Shown here: piece after piece, positions 45,001 to 60,100 of the stretch
How the letters are laid out: each line of letters starts with the position of its first letter
Numbering within the stretch: the stretch's first letter is position 1
DNA from: Portulaca oleracea
Taxonomy: Eukaryota; Streptophyta; Magnoliopsida; Caryophyllales; Portulacaceae
Direction of reading: 5' to 3'
NCBI GenBank assembly: GCA_029582165.1
Contig: CM055888.1
Span: forward strand, 32,789,908-32,853,907
Length of the DNA stretch: 64,000 nt
Position numbers and translations under genes: made by a program
The notes under the pieces: generated by a model
The model's database searches: none
Told to the model about the DNA's origin: nothing
Seen by the model: only the letters and a program-made list of their open reading frames with translations

Positions 45001-47073
45001 GTTCGTTAAACTCAGTTCTTGAGTAGTTAAGGTTGAAATCTTGAATCTTGAATGTTAGTTAATTTAATATACAAGCATGGGTGGAGTCCTAATGACTTTA
45101 AGTTGTTATAGGTTTGTTATGAATTAGTTTTACATTGTTAACAACCTTTCCCCTTTTACCTGTGTCCTTTGCATTGAGGACAATGCTATGTTTAAGCATG
45201 GGATGGTGTATATCTATTTTTCTTTATTTTCGTATATTTCTTTCAATTTTTCTTTTCTTAATTTAGTTTTCAATTTTTATTTTTTATTTTTTTAAGAGTT
45301 TTATTTGTTTTCTTTTTCTTTTATTTTCCTTTATAGTGTTTCGTTTGAATATTTCTTTCTACTTTTCAGATTAGGTAAACCTGCATTCACCTAGATTGCA
45401 TGAGTTAGATCATATTAGATTTTCTTTTCTTTTCTTTATTTTCTTTTTAGTTTTTCTTTTCCTAGTTTTGCATCCACCACTATTAAAAAATCCAAAAAAA
45501 TCAGAAATAAGAAAAGACCAAAAAAATATAGGATTCGGATTAGCGTGTCCGAAACACCTTCGGTGATGATTTGTAAACCAATTAGACTTTTAGTTTATCT
45601 TGCTTTACCTAGAGAAGTTTGGTTGAGAACCTAAAAGTTCTTGAAATATGTTTCTTTAAATCTTCTGATTTTGAGTCAAGTTATGAATAGTGTGCTTAAC
45701 TGCTTTGACTATCTTAGTATTTGTAAATATGCGTGCCCAAATATTTGGGCTAGGTTTAGTTGATTGAGCCATATCCCGTGAGTCCATATAACCTAAAAGT
45801 ATGGATTGATCATTTTTATCAATTCTTTTATTCCTTAAGAGACTCCACCATTAGTTGCACCTCTAAAACTTGTTTTGCATCTTGTTTGAAATTGCATTTT
45901 TGCATTACATATTGTGACAATATAATTGATGCATTCTTCTCTTTATTAATTAAACTACATAGCCAAATAGCCTCCCTAACGATATTATTACCATTCTTTA
46001 GGCCCGCCTTGCCTTTCATTACCTTTCTTTTTGTGATGAAACCCTGACAATACAAGCCTTGGCCTTTACTAATTCCTACCCTTTGCCTTACTTGGATATG
46101 TGAGGGTTCATTATTCCGGGATCGAAAATTGGTTTGGTGTTGCTGTGAATGGAATTGAGATATTGGGGTGTGAATTTTAATTTTGATTGAATTGGGACAC
46201 ATTACATATCCCAATTAATTATGAGTCAACCAATTGGTTATGATGTTCTTTTGATATATTAAGGTCGAAGCTATATTTTTATATTTCTTCTCCCTTGAAC
46301 ACCCACCAAAAATAGAAGCAGAAAAATAGAACAAAAAAAAATAAAAAAAAAGAATTCAAGAGAAAAGGGATGACTAGGGAAATTCAATTGGAATTTGTGA
46401 AAGCCTCTGACCCGGTTGTAAAATTGATGAAGTATTTGATATTTATGAGGAGAAAAGTGAGTTCCTTGCATATATCAGGCAAGAAGGTGAGATTGAGAGC
46501 AGTTCTTTGTTAAAAATTAATCCAAGCATGGCTCTTTATCTCCTCATACCTAAATTTTACAACTCCTTTCCCTTAACCTAAGCCTCTTTACAACCCTAAA
46601 AGTCCTTTTGATTGTCACTTATGTCTTTGCATACTAGCAGTAGAGAGCGAGATTCTTACCAAGCCTATGGTAGGTTGTTTCTTTTGGTCTGAGTATGAGA
46701 AAAACCTACGTACATTCAAATTTGAGTGTTTGAGTGCTAAGTTTTTATCCTAAACAAACCGCGCATATTTGCACTTATCTTAAGACTGTTGGTGGTTTTT
46801 CGCTTTTGAAATACTTGTTCTCTCCACTTTATTTCGAAAACTTCATTCTCTGTATTATACACTGATTTTGTTCTCTTCCAAACTAATCTTGGTGTCTGCT
46901 TGATGGATTGATATGTCTGATTGGTTGCTTTGAGGGTGTTCAATTTCTTTTTAACCTTATGTTAACCCCTATCAATCCTCTTTCTTTCAGTCCCTTTTTG
47001 TTGTTTGAGCCCTTTCTCCTGTTTTTCATTCTGACTTGCTTGGGGACAAGCAAGAGCTAAGCATGGGGGGATT
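42067..47073 (+). mobile_element. Array unit 4
   Basis: The shortest unit (5007 bp), type B. It has many 1-10-base losses at CAG, CTG and CCAG words in 42490-42960 and 44090-44515, while 44520-47073 is nearly identical to units 3 and 5. Confidence 0.9.
43399..44229 (+). pseudogene. Truncated gag-like gene, unit 4
   Basis: Carries the shared TAA and additional small deletions: loss of A in TTGCAGAAC near 43469, loss of a short stretch after GAGGTTGTGACCC near 43985, and CAG/CTG losses at 44116-44217. All are absent from sister units. Confidence 0.6.
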
Positions 47074-50000
47074 TGATAAGTGATTTTTATATAGTATTTT
47101 TTAGGGCTGAAAACACATATATTTCATGCTTTTTATACTCGAAAATCCATGTTTTTATACCAATTTCTATGATATTCTTCACTTGTTCGAAAATTGGTAG
47201 GTCTTGCAGGATTTGATGAAATTTCACCAAAAAGCATAAGAAATTAGAAGAAAAGTGGAAAAATTGAGAAGAGTTGAAGTGAGGAATAAAGAGGAAGAAA
47301 TTTGAAGGATTAATTCCTAGAAGAGTAAAAGAGGAAAAGAAAAGCACCGCCCAACTCTATACCTCGGCCCATTACACGCCAAGGAAGACCCCCCGCCAGC
47401 GTGAAATTACCCCCCACCAGTGCCTGTCACCCCCTACCAGGGCCTAAACACACCCTAGCAGCGTCTAGGGCAGGAAGTTTGGGCGGAAGGAAAATTTGAG
47501 ACGCTGGTGGTGCTTTTTGGACACTGCCAGCGTCTTGCGTTTCCGTATAAAAGAAATACACGCCGCACACATTAGGGCATCCGGAATTTATTCTATTTTC
47601 TTCGACAAACGTTTAGTATAGGTTTTCTCTGTATTTTTCCTCCCTTCGAGGAGTCGTTCTAGTAGATTAGGATAGAAAGAGGAGGAGAAGGAGATCGAAT
47701 CGAGAGACACGAAGAAATTGAATTCGACGACTCGAACGTTCGGTTTAATTTCTATTTACTTTATGCTTCGTTATTCAGATTTTATTATTGTTTTCCTTGT
47801 TTTTATTATTATGAGTGCTTAGATTCTTTGTTTAGTGGATAAACTCGATGTTCTTCAATTAATTTATAGTGTGTAATTTCAGTTTTAGGTTTTAATACAG
47901 TCGTTTAATCTGCGTGTATTGTATGTCATGGTAATTTGGCAACAGCCGGTTTGAGCAGTACTTAGTTTTACATTCGACATGAGCGGCGGTTTGAGTTCTG
48001 AATTGGATTGCGTAGATTGAATATGTTTAGAAAATAGTTAGACATAATGATTCTTGCCTAGGGTCGTGTTATAATCGGTTCTTTATCTTTGATTCAATTA
48101 AATAGTAAGAAATAATGATAGTTTAATCACTATAACTCACCTAGGATGGAAAGATCGAAGTGATAAGGCTTAGAAAGATTATAGACCCTGACACTACTAA
48201 AATTACCTAGAACTAGAATCACCGCTTAATTGATTAAGTTACTAGAGTGGACTCCCCTGAACACTTTTAATACTTGGTTAAATCCTTTAATTTCCTGCTT
48301 CCGTATTTAATTATCTGAACCGTTACCACAACCTTTTGATTGACCTAGCATCCTTTGTAGTGAACTAGTTTAGTGCATAGTTGAACACAAGTCCCTGAGA
48401 GGCATCGTTATTGAGGGCAAAGGTAGAAAGACTGAATGAGTCAAATAAATTGCTAGAAAGGTGTGACTTGTTGCAGAACATTGACCATAGTTCTAAACCT
48501 TCCAATAAGGTAATATGTGATGATAACAAGTCCGCCGTCCTTTTAGAAGTCAGTTTTGATGATCCTTCTTATCCTAGTTTACCTGAAAACACTATTGATG
48601 GTGTTTCTGATTTACATAATAATTCCTTACCTTTTTCTCAATCGACAGGGTCTGAGGTGAGTTAAATTTCTGGGTTAGATACTAGGTTTGAGGATGATTT
48701 TCATCATGAGTCAGTTGAAATTATTAATTATGAGGAACCAAGCGAGAAGGTTGATAACGAATTAAATTTTTCGAACAAGGACCCTGATAATATTGTATTC
48801 CCTGATTCCAGTAAATTATTTCATGCTTCTATTCCTTTTTCACTACCTTCAGTTTCACTAGAAATTAATAAGGAACCCATATCTGATGAAAAGACCTTTG
48901 ACGTTCAAGTTAATATTTTTGATGAGGTTAATTCTTGTGAAACTAACAATATTATTGATGAGTTATCCCTAGGTACTTTTAGAGGTTGTGACCCCTCCAC
49001 TGACCCTTATTGGATATACCTAGAGGATGTTCGTAGAAAATTCTTGTGGACCACATATTATGAATCTTTTGATTTTTCTAGCAAATTTGATTTATTACGG
49101 AGAACTTTACTAATGTTTTATTTTATAAGTTTTCAGTTGATCTCTAACCTGCTAGCTTGCAAACAGCATGAAGAAGAGTTTGACAAGCTTCTAAGGGCTT
49201 TGACGTAAATGCGGAACTAAGACCCGGATCTTGACCTTCTTACTGAGTTTATTTTAATTAATTTTAGAACTCTTAATTTCTCTTTAATTTTCTTAGCGTT
49301 CGATTTTAATTTGACTATTTGGTTATTTAAATTTTAAGAACCCTAATTTTGCTAGTATTGTCGGTTGACTATACGTAAAAAAAGAGATTAAAGAGAAAAG
49401 CGGCAGACGAAAAAAAAAATGCAAGCGACATTGCCAGGTTCAAAAACGCTGGCCACGCTTCCTAAAGCGCTGGAAGTGTCTCATACAGAGAGACCGAAAA
49501 ATTACAGAAATCAAAACACTGGCCGCGCTTAAAAACGCTCCCAGCGTTTCCTATTCTCACAGCTTTATTTCTCGATTTCCTCTCTTCGAAATAAAATTTT
49601 GAAATTCCTAAATTTTCAACTTTCTTCTTTCTTTTAATCCTTTTATTTCTTTTACTTCCTCCACCCTTTATTATCTTTATCCTGCACTTCAACCTAAATA
49701 ATTTCTCAATCTGAAAATTTCCAAATTTCTTTTACTGATCTCTACTCCTACTTGTGTTCAAGCAACTTTAAGGTCGATTCTTTATTGATCCTTCAACTTC
49801 ATTACTGCTAGTATTTGTGGTCTTTTATTTTTTTTTTTTTGCATATTTTATACTTGAATATGTTTCCTATTTCACCATGTTCATGCTCATAGTTTGGTGC
49901 GCACCTTGCTTGAGTAGTTTTTGATACTAGTTAGTATATTTAGGTTGTTTAATTTGAAAAGTTGGTAACTTTGTCGTTTTCACATATGATTTAGAGTTGG

Positions 50001-52100
50001 ATTTGTTGAGTATCTATTTTGGAACATGTGAAGTTCGTTAAACTCAGTTCTTGAGTAGTTAAGGTTGAAATCTTGAATCTTGAATGTTAGTTAATTTAAT
50101 ATACAAGCATGGGTGGAGTCCTAATGACTTTAAGTTGTTATAGGTTTGTTATGAATTAGTTTTACATTGTTAACAACCTTTCCCCTTTTACCTGTGTCCT
50201 TTGCATTGAGGACAATGCTATGTTTAAGCATGGGATGGTGTATATCTATTTTTCTTTATTTTCGTATATTTCTTTCAATTTTTCTTTTCTTAATTTAGTT
50301 TTCAATTTTTATTTTTTATTTTTTTAAGAGTTTAATTTGTTTTCTTTTTCTTTTATTTTCCTTTTATAGTGTTTTGTTTGAATTTTTCTTTCTACTTTTC
50401 AGATTAGGTAAACCTGCATTCACCTAGATTGCATGAGTTAGATCATATTAGATTTTCTTTTCTTTTCTTTATTTTCTTTTTAGTTTTTCTTTTCCTAGTT
50501 TTGCATCCACCACTATTAAAAATCCCAAAAATCAGAAATAAGAAAAGACCAAAAAATATAGGATTCGGATTAGCGTGTCCAAACACCTTCGGTGATGATT
50601 TGTAAACCAATTAGACTTTTAGTTTATCTTGCTTTACCTAGAGAAGTTTGGTTGAGAACCTAAAAGTTCTTGAAATATGTTTCTTTAAATCTTCTGATTT
50701 TGAGTCAAGTTATGAATAGTGTGATTAACTGCTTTGACTATCTTAGTATTTGTAAATATGCGTGCCCAAATATTTGGGCTAGGTTTAGTTGATTGAGCCA
50801 TATCCCGTGAGTCCACATAACCTAAAAGTATGGATTGATCATTTTTATCAATTCTTTTATTCCTTAAGAGACTCCACCATTAGTTGCACCTCTAAAACTT
50901 GTTTTGCATCTTGTTTGAAATTGCATTTTTGCATTGCATATTGTGACAATATGATTGATGCATTCTTCTCTTTATTAATTAAACTACATAGCCAAATAGC
51001 CTCCCTAACGATATTATTACCATTCTTTAGGCCCGCCTTGCCTTTCATTACCTTTCTTTTTGTGATGAAACCCTAACAATACAAGCCTTGGCCTTTACTA
51101 ATTCCTACCCTTTGCCTTACTTGGATATGTGAGGGTTCATTATTCTGGGATCGAAAATTGGTTTGGTGTTGCTGTGAATGGAATTGAGATATTGGGGTGT
51201 GAATTTTAATTTTGATTGAATTGGGACACATTACATATCCCAATTAATTATGAGTCAACCAATTGGTTATGATGTTCTTTTGATATATTAAGGTCGAAGC
51301 TATATTTTTATATTTCTTCTCCCTTGAACACCCACCAAAAATAGAAGCAGAAAAATAGAACAAAAAAAAAATAAAAAAAAAGAATTCAAGAGAAAAGGGA
51401 TGACTAGGGAAATTCAATTGGAATTTGTGAAAGCCTCTGACCCGGTTGTAAAATTGATGAAGTATTTGATATTTATGAGGAGAAAAGTGAGTTCCTTGCA
51501 TATATCAGGCAAGAAGGTGAGATTGAGAGCAGTTCTTTGTTAAAAATTAATCCAAGCATGGCTCTTTATCTCCTCATACCTAAATTTTACAACTCCTTTC
51601 CCTTAACCTAAGCCTCTTTACAACCCTAAAAGTCCTTTTGATTGTCACTTATGTCTTTGCATACTAGCAGTAGAGAGCGAGATTCTTACCAAGCCTATGG
51701 TAGGTTGTTTCTTTTGGTCTGAGTATGAGAAAAACCTACGTACATTCAAATTTGAGTGTTTGAGCGTTAAGTTTTTATCCTAAACAAACCGCGCATATTT
51801 GCACTTATCTTAAGACTGTTGGTGGTTTTTCGCTTTTGAAATACTTGTTCTCTCCACTTTATTTCGAAAACTTCATTCTCTCTATTATACACTGATTTTG
51901 TTCTCTTCCAAACTAATCTTGGTATGCCTTGATGGATTGATATGTCCGATTGGTTGCTTTGAGGGTGTTGATTTCTTTTAACCTTATGTTAACCCCTATC
52001 AATCCTCTTTCTTTCAGTCCCTTTTTGTTGTTTGAGCCCTTTCTCCTGTTTTTCATTCTGACTTGCTTGGGGACAAGCAAGAGCTAAGCATGGGGGGATT
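47074..52100 (+). mobile_element. Array unit 5
   Basis: Type B. Local scrambled spots at 47941-48000 and 49205-49215 replace the CAACAGAACGACAG and ACGTCGTCTGG words seen in sisters; the rest is nearly identical. Confidence 0.9.
48405..49257 (+). pseudogene. Truncated gag-like gene, unit 5
   Basis: Open from the junction to the shared TAA near 48663 and onward, until GACGTAAATGCGG at about 49203 introduces a shift near the C-terminus. Confidence 0.6.
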
Positions 52101-55100
52101 TGATAAGTGATTTTTATATAGTATTTTTTAGGGCTGAAAACACATATATTTCATGCTTTTTATACTCGAAAATCCATGTTTTTATACCAATTTCTATGAT
52201 ATTCTTCACTTGTTCGAAAATTGGTAGGTCTTGCAGGATTTGATGAAATTTCACCAAAAAGCATAAGAAATTAGAAGAAAAGTGGAAAAATTGAGAAGAG
52301 TTGAAGTGAGGAATAAAGAGGAAGAAATTTGAAGGATTAATTCCTAGAAGAGTAAAAGAGGAAAAGAAAAGCACCGCCCAACTCTATACCTCGGCCCATT
52401 ACACGCCAAGGAAGACCCCCCGCCAGCGTGAAATTACCCCCCACCAGTGCCTGTCACCATCTACCAGGGCCTAAACACACCCTAGCAGCGTCTAGGGCAG
52501 GAAGTTTGGGCGGAAGGAAAATTTGAGACGCTGGTGGTGCTTTCTGGACACTGCCAGCGTCTTGCGTTTCCGTATAAAAGAAATACACGCCGCACACATT
52601 AGGGCATCCGGAAATTATTCTATTTTCTTCGACAAACGTTTAGTATAGGTTTTCTGTATTTTTCCCTTCGAGGAGTCGTTCTAGTAGATTAGGATAGAAA
52701 GAGGAGGAGAAGGAGATCGAATCGAGTGACACGAAGAAATTGAATTCGACGACTCGAACGTTCGGTTTAATTTCTATTTACTTTATGCTTCGTTATTCAG
52801 ATTTTATTATTGTTTTCCTTGTTTTTATTATTATGAGCGCTTAGATTCTTTGTTTAGTGGATAAACTCGATGTTCTTCAATTAATTTATAGTGTGTAATT
52901 TCAGTTTTAGGTTTTAATACAGTCGTTTAATCTGCGTGTATTGTATGTCATGGTAATTTGGCAACAGAACGACAGTTTGAGCCTGTACTTAGTTTTACAT
53001 TCTCGACAACAGAACGACAGTTTGAGTTCTGAATTGGATTGCGTAGATTGAATATGTTTAGAAAATAGTTAGACATAATGATTCTTGCCTAGGGTCGTGT
53101 TATAATCGGTTCTTTATCTTTGATTCAATTAAATAGTAAGAAATAATGATAGTTTAATCACTATAACTCACCTAGGATGGAAAGATCGAAGTGATAAGGC
53201 TTAGAAAGATTATAGACCCTGACACTACTAAAATTACCTAGAACTAGAATCACCGCTTAATTGATTAAGTTACTAAAGTGGACTCCCCTGAACACTTTTA
53301 ATACTTGGTTAAATCCTTTAATTTCCTGCTTCCTTATTTAATTATCTGAACCGTTACCACAACCTTTTGATTGACCTAGCATCCTTTGTAGTGAACTAGT
53401 TTAGTGCATAGTTGAACACAAGTCCCTGAGAGGCATCGTTATTGAGGGCAAAGGTAGAAAGACTGAATGAGTCAAATAAATTGCTAGAAAGGTGTGACTT
53501 GTTGTAGAACATTGACCATAGATCTAAACCTTCCAGTAAGGTAATATGTGATGATAACAAGTCCGCCGTCCTTTTAGAAGTCAGTTTTGATGATCCTTCT
53601 TATCCTAGTTTACCTGAAAACACTATTGATGGTGTTTCTGATTTACATAATAATTCCTTACCTTTTTCTCAATCGACAGGGTCTGAGGTGAGTTAAATTT
53701 CTGGGTTAGATACTAGGTTTGAGGATTATTTTCATCATGAGTCAGTTGAAATTACTAATTATGAGGAACCAAGCGAGAAGGTTGATAACGAATTAAATTT
53801 TTCGAACAAGGACCCTGATAATATTGTACTCCCTGATTCCAGTAAATTATTTCATGCTTCTATTCCTTTTTCATTACCTTCAGTTTCACTAGAAATTAAT
53901 AAGGAACCCATATCTGATGAAAAGACCTTTGACGTTCAAGTTAATATTTTTGATGAGGTTAATTCTTGTGAAACTAACAATATTATTGATGAGTTATCCC
54001 TAGGTACTTTTAGAGGTTGTGACCCCTCCATTGACCCTTATTGGATATACCTAGAGGATGTTCGTAGAAAATTCTTGTGGACCACATATTATGAATCTTT
54101 TGATTTTTCTAGCAAATTTGATTTATTACTGAGAACTTTACTAATGTTTTATTTTATAAGTTTTCAGTTGATCTCTAACCTGCTAGCTTGCAAACAGCAT
54201 GAAGAAGAGTTTGACAAGCTTCTAAGGGCTTTGACGTCGTCTGGAACTAAGACCCGGATCTTGACCTTCTTACTGAGTTTATTTTAATTAATTTTAGAAC
54301 TCTTAATTTCTCTTTAATTTTCTTAGTGTTCGATTTTAATTTGACTATTTGGTTATTTAAATTTTAAGAACCCTAATTTTGCTAGTATTGTCGGTTGACT
54401 ATACGTAAAAAAAGAGATTAAAGAGAAAAGCGGCAGACGAAAAAAAAAATGCAAGCGACATTGCCAGGTTCAAAAACGCTGGCCGCGCTTCCTAAAGCTG
54501 AAGGCGTCTCATCTGAGAGAGACCGAAAAATTACGTAAATCAAAACATCGCGCTTAAAAACGCTCCCAGCGTTTCCTATTCTCACAGCTTTATTTCTCGA
54601 TTTCCTCTCTTCGAAATAAAATTTTGAAATTCCTAAATTTTTCAACTTTCTTCTTTCTTTTAATCCTTTTATTTCTTTTACTTCCTCCACCCTTTATTAT
54701 CTTTATCCTGCACTTCAACCTAAATAATTTCTCAACCTGAAAATTTCAAAATTTCTTTTACCTGCAATCTCTACTCCTACTTGTGTTCAAGCAACTTTAA
54801 GGTACGATTCTTTATTGATCCTTCAACTTCATTACCTGCTAGTATTTGTGGTCTTTTGTTTTTTTTTTTTTTTGCATATTTTATACTTGAATCTGTTTCC
54901 TATTTCACCATGTTCATGCTCATAGTTTGGTGCGCACCTTGCTTGAGTAGTTTTTGATACTAGTTCGTATATTTAGGTTGTTTAATTTGAAAAGTTGGTA
55001 ACTTTGTCGTTTTGACACATGATTTAGAGTTGGATTTGTTGAGTATCTATTTTGGAACATGTGAAGTTCGTTAAACTCAGTTCTTGAGTAGTTAAGGTTG

Positions 55101-57141
55101 AAATGTTGAATCTTGAATGTTAGTTAATTTAATATACAAGCATGGGTGGAGTCCTAATGACTTTAAGTTATTATAGGTTTGTTATGAATTAGTTTTACAT
55201 TGTTAACATCCTTTCCCTTTTTACCTGTGTCCTTTGCATTGAGGACAATGCTATGTTTAAGCATGGGATGGTGTTTATCTATTTTTCTTTATTTTCGTAT
55301 TTTTCTTTCAATTTTTCTTTTCTTAATTTAGTTTTCAATTTTCAATTTTTTATTTTTTTGAGAGATTTATTTGTTTTCCTTTTCTTTTCTTTTCCTTTTA
55401 TAGTGTTTTGTTTGAATTTTTCTTTCTAGTTTTCAGATTAGGTAAACCTGCATTCACCTATGTTGCATGAGTTAGATCATATTAGATTTTCTTTTCTTTT
55501 CTTTCTTTTCATTTTAGTTTTTCTTTTCCTAGTTTTGCATCCACCACTATTAAAAAATCCAAAAAAAATAAGAAATAAGAAAAGACCAAAAAAATATAGG
55601 ATTCGGATTAGCTCATCAAACACCTTCGGTGATGATTTGTAAACCAATTAGACTTTTAGTTTATCTTGCTTTACCTAGAGAAGTTTGGTTGAGAACCTAA
55701 AAGTTCTTGAAATATGTTTCTTTAAATCTTCTGATTTTGAGTCAAGTTATGAATAGTGTGCTTAACTGCTTTGACTATCTTAGTATTTGTAAATATGCGT
55801 GCCGCAAATGTTTGGGCTAGGTTTAGTTGATTGAGCCATATCCCGTGAGTCCACATAACCTAAAAGTATGGATTGATCATTTTTATCAATTCTTTTATTC
55901 CTTGAGAGACTCTACCATTAGTTGCACCTCTAAAACTTGTTTTGAATCTTGTTTGAAATTTCATTTTTGCATTGCATATTGTGACAATATGATTGAGGCA
56001 TTCTTCTCTTTATTAGTTAAACTACATAGCCAAATAGCCTCCCTAACGATATTATTACCATTCTTTAGCCCCGCCTAGCCTTTCATTACCTTTCTTTTTG
56101 TGATGAAACCCTGACAATACAAGCCTTGGCCTTTACTAATTCCTACCCTTTGCCTTACTTGGATATGTGAGGGTTCATTATTCCGGGATCGAAAATTGGT
56201 TTGGTGTTGCTGTGAATGGAATTGAGATATTGGGGTGTGAATTTTAATTTTGATTGAATTGGGACACATTACGTATCCCAATTAATTATGAGTCAACCAA
56301 TTGGTTATGATGTTCTTTTGATATATTGAGGTCGATGCAATATTTTTATATTTCTTCTCCCTTGATCACCCTCCAAAAATAGAGGCAGAAAAATAGAACA
56401 AAAAAAATTAAAAAAAAAGAATTCAAGAGAAAAGGTTGACTAGGGAAATTCAATTGGAATTTGTGAAAGCCTCTGACCCGGTTGTAAAGTTGATGAAGTA
56501 TTTGATATTTATGAGGAGAAAAGTGAGTTCCTTGCATATATCAGGCAAGAAGGTGAGATTGAGAGCAGTTCTTTGTTAAAAATTAATCCAAGCATGGCTC
56601 TTTATCTCCTCATACCTAAATTTTACAACTCCTTTCCCTTAACCTAAGCCTCTTTACAACCCTAAAAGTCCTTTTGATTGTCACTTATGTCTTTGCATAC
56701 TAGCAGTAGAGAGCGAGATTCTTACCAAGCCTATGGTAGGTTGTTTCTTTTGGTCTGAGTATGAGAAAAACCTACGTACATTCAAATTTGAGTGTTTGAG
56801 CGTTAAGTTTTTATCCTAAACAAACCGCGCATATTTGCACTTATCTTAAGACTGTTGGTGGTTTTTCGCTTTTGAAATACTTGTTCTCTCCACTTTATTT
56901 CGAAAACTTCATTCTCTCTATTATACACTGATTTTGTTCTCTTCCAAACTAATCTTGGTGTCTGCTTGATGGATTGATATGTCTGATTGGTTAGCCTGAG
57001 GGGGTGTTCAATTTCTTTTTAACCTTATGTTAACCCCTATCAATCCTCTTTCTTTCAGTCCCTTTTTGTTGTTTGAGCCCTTTCTCCTGTTTTTCATTCT
57101 GACTTGCTTGGGGACAAGCAAGAGCTAAGCATGGGGGGATT
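52101..57141 (+). mobile_element. Array unit 6
   Basis: Returns to type A in its 3' half (GTGCCGCAAATG near 55800), resembling units 2 and 7 more than 3-5. Disrupted spots lie at 54495-54550 and 55610-55620. Confidence 0.9.
53436..54287 (+). pseudogene. Truncated gag-like gene, unit 6
   Basis: In addition to the shared TAA it has a CAG-to-TAG change (TTGTTGTAGAAC near 53502). The C-terminal part is open to the natural stop. Confidence 0.65.
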
Positions 57142-60100
57142 TGATAAGTGATTTTTATATAGTATTTTTTAGGGCTGAAAACACATATATTTCATGCTTT
57201 TTATACTCGAAAATCCATGTTTTTATACCAATTTCTATGATATTCTTCACTTGTTCGAAAATTGGTAGGTCTTGCAGGATTTGATGAAATTTCACCAAAA
57301 AGCATAAGAAATTAGAAGAAAAGTGGAAAAATTGAGAAGAGTTGAAGTGAGGAATAAAGAGGAAGAAATTTGAAGGATTAATTCCTAGAAGAGTAAAAGA
57401 GGAAAAGAAAAGCACGGCCCAACTCTATACCTCGGCCCATTACACGCCAAGGAAGACCCCAGCCAGTGAAATTACCCCCAAAGGCTGTCACCCCTACTAC
57501 AGGCCTAAACACACCCTAGCAGCGTCTAGGGCAGGAAGTTTGGGCGGAAGGAAAATTTGAGACGCTGGTGGTGCTTTTTGGACACTGCCAGCGTCTTGCG
57601 TTTCCGTATAAAAGAAATACACGCCGCACACATTAGGGCATCCGGAAATTATTCTATTTTCATCGACAAACGTTTAGATAGGTTTTCTCTGTATTTTTCC
57701 TCCTTTCGAGGAGTCGTTCTAGTAGATTAGGATAGAAAGAGGAGGAGAAGGAGATCGAATCGAGTGACACGAAGAAATTGAATTCGACGACTCGAACGTT
57801 CGGTTTAATTTCTATTTACTTTATGCTTCGTTATTCAGATTTTATTATTGTTTTCCTTGTTTTTATTATTATGAGCGCTTAGATTCTTTGTTTAGTGGAT
57901 AAACTCGATGTTCTTCAATTAATTTATAGTGTGTAATTTCAGTTTTAGGTTTTAATACAGTCGTTTAATCTGCGTGTATTGTATGTCATGGTAATTTGGC
58001 AACAGAACGACAGTTTGAGCCTGTACTTAGTTTTACATTCTCGACAACAGAACGACAGTTTGAGTTCTGAATTGGATTGCGTAGATTGAATATGTTTAGA
58101 AAATAGTTAGACATAATGATTCTTGCCTAGGGTCGTGTTATAATCGGTTCTTTATCTTTGATTCAATTAAATAGTAAGAAATAATGATAGTTTAATCACT
58201 ATAACTCACCTAGGATGGAAAGATCGAAGTGATAAGGCTTAGAAAGATTATAGACCCTGACACTACTAAAATTACCTAGAACTAGAATCACCGCTTAATT
58301 GATTAAGTTACTAGAGTGGACTCCCCTGAACACTTTTAATACTTGGTTAAATCCTTTAATTTCCTGCTTCCTTATTTAATTATCTGAACCGTTACCACAA
58401 CCTTTTGATTGACCTAGCATCCTTTGTAGTGAACTAGTTTAGTGCATAGTTGAACACAAGTCCTCGAGAGGCATCGTTATTGAGGCAAAGGTAGAAAGAT
58501 GAATGAGTCAAATAAATTGCTAGAAAGGTGTGACTTGTTGCGAACATTGACCATAGATCTAAACCTTCCAATAAGGTAATATGTGATGATAACAAGTCCG
58601 CCGTCCTTTTAGAAGTCAGTTTTGATGATCCTTCTTATCCTAGTTTACCTGAAAACACTATTGATGGTGTTTCTGATTTACATAATAATTCCTTACCTTT
58701 TTCTCAATCGACAGGGTCTGAGGTGAGTTAAATTTCTGGGTTAGATACTAGGTTTGAGGATGATTTTCATCATGAGTCAGTTGAAATTATTAATTATGAG
58801 GAACCAAGCGAGAAGGTTGATAACGAATTAAATTTTTCGAACAAGGACCCTGATAATATTGTACTCCCTGATTCCAGTAAATTATTTCATGCTTCTATTC
58901 CTTTTTCACTACCTTCAGTTTCACTAGAAATTAATAAGGAACCCATATCTGATGAAAAGACCTTTGACGTTCAAGTTAATATTTTTGATGAGGTTAATTC
59001 TTGTGAAACTAACAATATTATTGATGAGTTATCCCTAGGTACTTTTAGAGGTTGTGACCCCTCCATTGACCCTTATTGGATATACCTAGAGGATGTTCGT
59101 AGAAAATTCTTGTGGACCACATATTATGAATCTTTAGATTTTTCTAGCAAATTTGATTTATTACTGAGAACTTTACTAATGTTTTATTTTATAAGTTTTC
59201 AGTTGATCTCTAACCTGCTAGCTTGCAAACAGCATGAAGAAGAGTTTGACAAGCTTCTAAGGGCTTTGACGTCGTCTGGAACTAAGACCCGGATCTTGAC
59301 CTTCTTACTAAGTTTATTTTAATTAATTTTAGAACTCTTAATTTCTCTTTAATTTTCTTAGTGTTCGATTTTAATTTGACTATTTGGTTATTTAAATTTT
59401 AAGAACCCTAATTTTGCTAGTATTGTCGGTTGACTATACGTAAAAAAAGAGATTAAAGAGAAAAGCGGCAGACGAAAAAAAAATGCAAGCGACATTGCCA
59501 GGTTCAAAAACGCTGGCCGCGCTTCCTAAAGCGCTGGAAGCGTCTCATACAGAGAGACCGAAAAATTACAGAAATCAAAACACTGGCCGCGCTTAAAAAC
59601 GCTCCCAGCGTTTCCTATTCTCACAGCTTTATTTCTCGATTTCCTCTCTTCGAAATAAAATTTTGAAATTCCTAAATTTTTCAACTTTCTTCTTTCTTTT
59701 AATCCTTTTATTTCTTTTACTTCCTCCACCCTTTATTATCTTTATCCTGCACTTCAACCTAAATAATTTCTCAATCTGAAAATTTCCAAATTTCTTTTAC
59801 CTGCAATCTCTACTCCTACTTGTGTTCAAGCAACTTTAAGGTACGATTCTTTATTGATCCTTCAACTTCATTACCTGCTAGTATTTGTGGTCTTTTGTTT
59901 TTTTTTTTTTTTTTGCATATTTTATACTTGAATATGTTTCCTATTTCACCATGTTCATGCTCATTGTTTGGTGCGCACCTTGCTTGAGTAGTTTTTGATA
60001 CTAGTTCGTATATTTAGGTTGTTTAATTTGAAAAGTTGGTAACTTTGTCGTTTTGACACATGATTTAGAGTTGGATTTGTTGAGTATCTATTTTGGAACA